Source: Pantoea sp. Ep11b (lineage in GTDB: Bacteria; Pseudomonadota; Gammaproteobacteria; Enterobacterales; Enterobacteriaceae). From it: a stretch of 64,000 nt of DNA. Positions 60,136 to 64,000 of the stretch are shown piece by piece (positions within the stretch are counted from its first letter, which is position 1; each line of letters starts with the position of its first letter). The stretch covers positions 2,294,001 to 2,358,000 of the forward strand of contig NZ_CP160631.1 in the NCBI RefSeq assembly GCF_040783975.1. Reading direction: 5' to 3'. Made by a program: the position numbers and the translations under genes. The notes under the pieces are model-generated. The model saw only the letters and a list, made by a program, of their open reading frames with translations, did no database searches and was not told the origin of the DNA.

Positions 60136-60528
60136 AGAGTTCCTTTTTTTAACAGCAAGACTAGCCGAAAAGCGGCCCGATGAGTTTCCCGCCAGTGCGC
60201 ATTTCCCGCTCCATCTGTGACGGTGTCACCGAATGTCGATGAAATTTTTTTATTGTCACATCAGCCCAGACGCTACAGGGCTTTAACACCATTTTAACCT
60301 GTTTCTCTCTTCCTGTTTTAAGGCTGAAAAGCTGGCCTCTCGGATAAAGGGCTGCTATAGCAATAGAGCTTCTTATTTCAGCATCGGCTGAAAAAGCGTG
60401 GATAAACAGTCATTTCATCCACATTTTATCGCAGTTTCGGTTTTGGGCGCGGTGGCCGGTTTTGCCGCTTCTGTCGGACTGTTTGTGGCAGTTATAACAA
60501 TTGAGATCGTTATCAGGGAGAATCTCCT
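60136..60528. other. Intergenic region between the exporter and osmoprotectant operon
   Basis: About 390 bp between divergent units. GCTATAGC near 60353 and TATAAC at 60493 are possible -10 elements of the importer operon, the former somewhat like a sigma-S promoter. Neither has a clear -35. A short plus-strand frame from 60398 runs into the permease gene in another frame and is not supported. Confidence 0.4.
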
Positions 60529-61245
60529 ATGCAAAATGCTTCACTGGCGAAACGCGCCGGTCTGGCTCTGCTTGCAGTTGTGGCGGTCATCGCCTTACTG
60601 ATCCGGGGCCTCGGCTGGGATCTGCTGGTGGCCCGCAAAGTCGATCTGCTCTATCTGGGGCAACAACACCTCTTTTTAGTGTTCTGGTCCATGCTGTTTG
60701 CCCTGCTGGTCGGTATCCCCAGCGGCATCCTGCTCAGCCGCCCTTTTGCCCGTCGCTGGGCTGAAAGCGTCATGCAGATTTTTAATGTGGGTAATACCCT
60801 GCCACCGCTGGCGGTGCTGGCCCTGGCGATGGTCATCATCGGCATCGGCGACCGTCCGGCGCTGATCGCGCTGTTCCTGGCCTCGCTGCTGCCCATCGTC
60901 CGCAACACCTTCTCTGGCCTGAGTGCGGTGCCGCCGTCACTGCTTGAAGCCGCCAACGGCATCGGCATGACCCGCTGGCAGCGGCTGCGTCAGGTCGAAC
61001 TGCCGAATGCCCTGCCGGTGATCCTCTCCGGCGTGCGCATCGCCACCGCCATCAACGTCGGCACCGCACCGCTGGCCTTCCTGATTGGCGCCAGCAGTTT
61101 TGGCGAGCTGATCTTCCCTGGCATCTACCTCAACGACTTCCCGACGCTGATCCTGGGCGCTGTCGCGACCGCTCTGGTGGCGCTGGTTCTGGATATGATG
61201 CTGGCCGCGCTGGGGCGCTTTCTGAGTCCGCACGCCGCGGCCTGA
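60529..61245 (+). CDS. osmY: Osmoprotectant ABC importer permease, OsmY/OpuCD-like
   Basis: A 238-residue inner-membrane permease with about six helices. The EAA-loop region is LEAANGIGMTRWQRLRQVELPNALPVILSGVR and FGELIFPGIYLND is typical of glycine betaine/choline permeases (split in the gene by no break). AGGGAG precedes ATG 60529. Gene order permease-binding protein-permease-ATPase equals the Salmonella OsmU system (osmYXWV) rather than E. coli yehZYXW, so the symbols follow OsmU and are inferred from order and family. It is unrelated to the periplasmic OsmY stress protein. Confidence 0.82.
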   Translation: MQNASLAKRAGLALLAVVAVIALLIRGLGWDLLVARKVDLLYLGQQHLFLVFWSMLFALLVGIPSGILLSRPFARRWAESVMQIFNVGNTLPPLAVLALAMVIIGIGDRPALIALFLASLLPIVRNTFSGLSAVPPSLLEAANGIGMTRWQRLRQVELPNALPVILSGVRIATAINVGTAPLAFLIGASSFGELIFPGIYLNDFPTLILGAVATALVALVLDMMLAALGRFLSPHAAA

Positions 61246-61261
61246 CCATAAGGAATTTTAA

Positions 61262-62173
61262 ATGCTAACGCGCTGGATCAAGAAAAGCGTTGTCGCGCTG
61301 ACGGCAACGCTGCTGATAAGCCAGACGGCACAGGCCGCAACACCGCTGGTGATGGCCACCAAAAGTTTCACCGAGCAGCATATCCTCTCCGCCATGACCG
61401 TGCTCTGGCTGCAGAAGAAAGGCTTTGAGGTGGTGCCAAAACGTAATATCGCCACCACCATCGGCCGCAATGCGATGCTGAACAAACAGATCGATATGGT
61501 CTGGGAATATACCGGCACCTCACTGATTATCTTCAACCACATCAGCCAGCCGATGTCTTCAGAGCAGGCGTATGAAACGGTGAAGAAGCTGGATGGAAAA
61601 CAGGGGCTGATCTGGCTGAACCCGGCACCGATGAACAACACCTACGCCTTCGCCATGACCCGCCAGGAGGCGGAAAAACAGGGGATCAGCACCATGTCCC
61701 AGCTGGTGGCGAAAATTGAGCAGATCCGCAAAACCGACCCGGATAACAACTGGCGGCTGGGCCTCGACCTGGAGTTCGCCGGACGCTCCGACGGCCTGAA
61801 GCCGCTGCAGAAAACCTACGGCCTGGCGCTGGATCGGCCGCAGATCCGCCAGATGGACCCCGGTCTGGTCTACAACGCCATCCGAGACGGCTTCGTGAAT
61901 GCGGGGCTGATCTACACCACCGACGGCCGGGTTAAGGGCTTCGACCTGAAAGTGCTGGAGGATGATAAGCACTTCTTCCCCAGCTACAACGTGACGCCGG
62001 TGGTGCGCCAGGATGTGCTGGCGAGCCACCCGGGGCTGGACAGCGCGCTGAATCAGCTCTCTGCGCAGATCACCGATGAGGCGATTACAGAGCTGAACAA
62101 GCGGGTCGATATCGATCACCAGTCACCGGAGAAAGTGGCGCGTGATTTCCTTCAATCCAAAAACATGCTGTAA
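61262..62173 (+). CDS. osmX: Osmoprotectant-binding periplasmic protein, OsmX/OpuCC-like
   Basis: A 303-residue protein with signal peptide ([25 protein letters not shown]). The QAT/OpuAC-type ligand fold shows [49 protein letters not shown] and [19 protein letters not shown], all characteristic of the YehZ/OpuCC group that binds glycine betaine, choline-O-sulfate and related quaternary amines. It lies 16 bp after the first permease gene. Confidence 0.87.
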   Translation: MLTRWIKKSVVALTATLLISQTAQAATPLVMATKSFTEQHILSAMTVLWLQKKGFEVVPKRNIATTIGRNAMLNKQIDMVWEYTGTSLIIFNHISQPMSSEQAYETVKKLDGKQGLIWLNPAPMNNTYAFAMTRQEAEKQGISTMSQLVAKIEQIRKTDPDNNWRLGLDLEFAGRSDGLKPLQKTYGLALDRPQIRQMDPGLVYNAIRDGFVNAGLIYTTDGRVKGFDLKVLEDDKHFFPSYNVTPVVRQDVLASHPGLDSALNQLSAQITDEAITELNKRVDIDHQSPEKVARDFLQSKNML

Positions 62174-62182
62174 GGAGGCACT

Positions 62183-62830
62183 GTGGATACCCTTCACTAC
62201 ATCATGGATAACTGGAGCACCCTGCTGACCCTGAGCTGGCAGCACAGCTGGCTGGTGCTGGTGGCGGTGGGCCTTGCGATCGTAATTGGCGTGCCGCTGG
62301 GCATTCTGATCGTGCGCGTCAGATGGCTGGCGACCCCGATTCTGGGGATCGCCACCGTGGTACTGACCATTCCGACTATTGCGCTGTTTGGCCTGATGAT
62401 CCCGCTGTTTTCGCTGATCGGTCAGGGTATCGGGGCGCTGCCCGCGATTACGGCGGTGTTCCTCTACTCGCTGCTGCCTATCGTGCGTAATACCCACACC
62501 GCGCTGGAGAACCTGCCGGATGGCCTGCGTGAAGCGGGTCGCGGCATCGGCATGACCTTCTGGCAGCGTCTGCGCTGGGTAGAGATCCCGATGGCGCTGC
62601 CGGTGATTTTCGGCGGCATCCGGACCGCCGTGGTGATGAACGTTGGCGTGATGGCAATCGCCGCGGTAATTGGCGCAGGCGGTCTGGGACAGCTGCTGCT
62701 GGATGGGATCAGCGGCAGTGATATTCGTATGCTGATTGCCGGGGCACTGATGATTTGTCTGCTGGCTATTTTTCTTGACTGGCTGCTGCATCGTCTGCAG
62801 CAGGCGCTGACTCCAAAGGGGATTCGATAA
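62183..62830 (+). CDS. osmW: Osmoprotectant ABC importer permease, OsmW/OpuCB-like
   Basis: A 215-residue permease with five or six helices. Conserved features are ALFGLMIPLFSLIGQGIGAL, AITAVFLYSLLPIVRNTHTAL, REAGRGIGMTFWQRLRWVEIP and AVIGAGGLGQLLLDGI. It pairs with the OsmY-like permease to form the transmembrane heterodimer. The start GTG 62183 follows AAGGAGG at ideal spacing. Its stop codon overlaps the ATPase start (TAATG), indicating coupled translation. Confidence 0.87.
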   Translation: MDTLHYIMDNWSTLLTLSWQHSWLVLVAVGLAIVIGVPLGILIVRVRWLATPILGIATVVLTIPTIALFGLMIPLFSLIGQGIGALPAITAVFLYSLLPIVRNTHTALENLPDGLREAGRGIGMTFWQRLRWVEIPMALPVIFGGIRTAVVMNVGVMAIAAVIGAGGLGQLLLDGISGSDIRMLIAGALMICLLAIFLDWLLHRLQQALTPKGIR

Positions 62831-63966
62831 TGATAACGCTGGAAAACCTGACGAAAACCTTTACCCAGAAAAACGGCACCACCAATAAAGCCGTCGATAA
62901 CGTCAGCCTGCATGTGCCAGCCGGTGAGATGTGCGTACTGCTCGGCCCGTCGGGCTGCGGTAAAACCACCACGCTGAAGATGATTAACCGGCTGATCCCC
63001 GCCACCAGTGGACGCATCCTGATTAATGGAGAAGATACCAGCACCCAGGACACTACCACCCTGCGCCGCAATATCGGCTATGTGATCCAGCAGATTGGTC
63101 TGTTTCCCAACATGACCATCGAGGAGAACATTACCGTGGTGCCGCGGATGCTCGGCTGGAACAAAAAGCAGTGTCACGAGCGGGCCACCGAGCTGATGAG
63201 CATGGTCGCACTGGACCCCAAAAAGTTTCTTCATCGCTATCCGCGTGAGATGTCAGGCGGTCAGCAGCAGCGTATCGGCGTGATTCGTGCGCTGGCGGCG
63301 GATCCACCGGTGCTGCTGATGGATGAGCCCTTTGGTGCGGTTGACCCGATTAACCGCGAAGTGATCCAGAATGAGTTTCTGGAGATGCAGCGTCAGCTGA
63401 AGAAGACCGTGATGCTGGTGAGCCACGATATCGACGAGGCGCTGAAGCTGGGCGACCGCATCGCGGTATTTGGTCAGGGTAAAATCGTGCAGTGCGCCAG
63501 CCCGGATGAGCTGCTGGCGACCCCGGCCAATGAGTTTGTCGGCTCCTTTGTTGGCCAGGACCGCACGCTGAAGCGTCTGCTACTGGTGCAGGCGGGCGAC
63601 GTGACCGAGCAGCAGCCGACTATCACCGTGCGCCGCGCCACGCCGCTGGAGGAAGCCTTTAGCACCATGGATGAGAACGATATGCGCTCGATTACCGTGG
63701 TCGATGAGGATGGCAAACCGCTGGGCTTTGTGAAGCGCCGCGAGGCACGAAACGTCAGCGGCCGCTGCGAAGAGAAGCTGCACACCTTCAAAGTTACGGG
63801 TAAAGCGGAGGAGAACCTGCGCGTCGTGCTCTCCAAACTTTATGAGCACAACACCGTCTGGATGCCGATCGTCGATGAAGAGGGGCGCTACAGTGGGGAG
63901 ATTTCGCAGGATTACATCGCGGATTACCTTAGCTCAGGTCGTACCCGTCGTCGTCTGAATCCGTAA
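62830..63966 (+). CDS. osmV: Osmoprotectant ABC importer ATPase with CBS domain, OsmV/OpuCA-like
   Basis: A 378-residue ATPase: Walker A LLGPSGCGKTTTLKMI, Q-loop VIQQIGLFPNM, signature REMSGGQQQRIGVIRAL, Walker B VLLMDEPFGAVDP and switch His in LVSHDIDEALK. Residues from about 255 form a tandem CBS-type regulatory region (PLEEAFSTMDENDMRSITVVD, HNTVWMPIVDEEGRYSGEI), which in OpuA-like systems senses ionic strength or cyclic di-AMP. It is the last gene of the operon; the stop codon is 34 bp from the window end. Confidence 0.88.
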   Translation: MITLENLTKTFTQKNGTTNKAVDNVSLHVPAGEMCVLLGPSGCGKTTTLKMINRLIPATSGRILINGEDTSTQDTTTLRRNIGYVIQQIGLFPNMTIEENITVVPRMLGWNKKQCHERATELMSMVALDPKKFLHRYPREMSGGQQQRIGVIRALAADPPVLLMDEPFGAVDPINREVIQNEFLEMQRQLKKTVMLVSHDIDEALKLGDRIAVFGQGKIVQCASPDELLATPANEFVGSFVGQDRTLKRLLLVQAGDVTEQQPTITVRRATPLEEAFSTMDENDMRSITVVDEDGKPLGFVKRREARNVSGRCEEKLHTFKVTGKAEENLRVVLSKLYEHNTVWMPIVDEEGRYSGEISQDYIADYLSSGRTRRRLNP

Positions 63967-64000
63967 TTCACGCCTGTCCATCACCTGACGGGGGCCAGGC

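Overview
The window reads as chromosomal DNA of an enterobacterium, most likely the Erwiniaceae (Pantoea or a close relative). Pointers are a GC-rich, densely coding layout, the enteric marker pairs dcp/ydfG and ynfA/ynfB/ynfD, and periplasmic sugar oxidation genes (a membrane PQQ dehydrogenase and a three-subunit FAD/cytochrome c sugar dehydrogenase). The genus is inferred from gene content, not from a database search. No rRNA, tRNA, CRISPR array, integrase or intact insertion sequence was seen.

Left part (0-15.6 kb): an HxlR regulator, an NCS1 nucleobase permease, an MFS anion transporter, an orphan GT-D glycosyltransferase beside AT-rich DNA, and a membrane PQQ dehydrogenase. A six-gene sugar operon follows: TIM-barrel isomerase, periplasmic binding protein, ATPase, permease, RpiR regulator and PfkB kinase. 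It has a palindrome upstream that probably serves as operator. A CurA-like reductase closes the section.

Middle left (15.6-31.3 kb): a broken VOC gene, an Asp/Glu racemase-like gene, a DeoR regulator, NudK, a XenA-type ene-reductase, an SDR with a divergent LysR gene, periplasmic 5-hydroxyisourate hydrolase, a DsbA-like protein on a long Ala/Pro/Ser linker, the sugar dehydrogenase S-L-C operon, a stretch of about 0.9 kb with no convincing gene, a gamma-glutamylcyclotransferase-like gene and a FUSC efflux protein.

Middle right (31.3-46.4 kb): a candidate small RNA, a lone zinc-ribbon protein, a hipBA toxin-antitoxin pair with four HipB operators exactly 28 bp apart, a GNAT gene, and an AfuABC-like importer with an inositol-phosphatase-like enzyme and a divergent LacI regulator with its operators. 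Then come a YghA-like SDR behind a perfect CRP site, a GH15 glycosidase interrupted by an amber codon, class C beta-lactamase, a small secreted protein with eight symmetrically spaced cysteines, and a GT4 glycosyltransferase.

Right part (46.4-64 kb): a purine catabolic block. hpxO has a sigma-54 promoter with an NtrC-like enhancer. guaD-xdhA-xdhB-xdhC has a consensus sigma-54 promoter and a large upstream dyad. This operon lies between dcp and ydfG. With hiuH (21.5 kb), the genes could take guanine through xanthine, urate and 5-hydroxyisourate, and the promoters suggest that nitrogen supply controls the route. The window ends with ynfA, ynfB, ynfD, a DHA2 exporter and a complete osmYXWV-like osmoprotectant importer.
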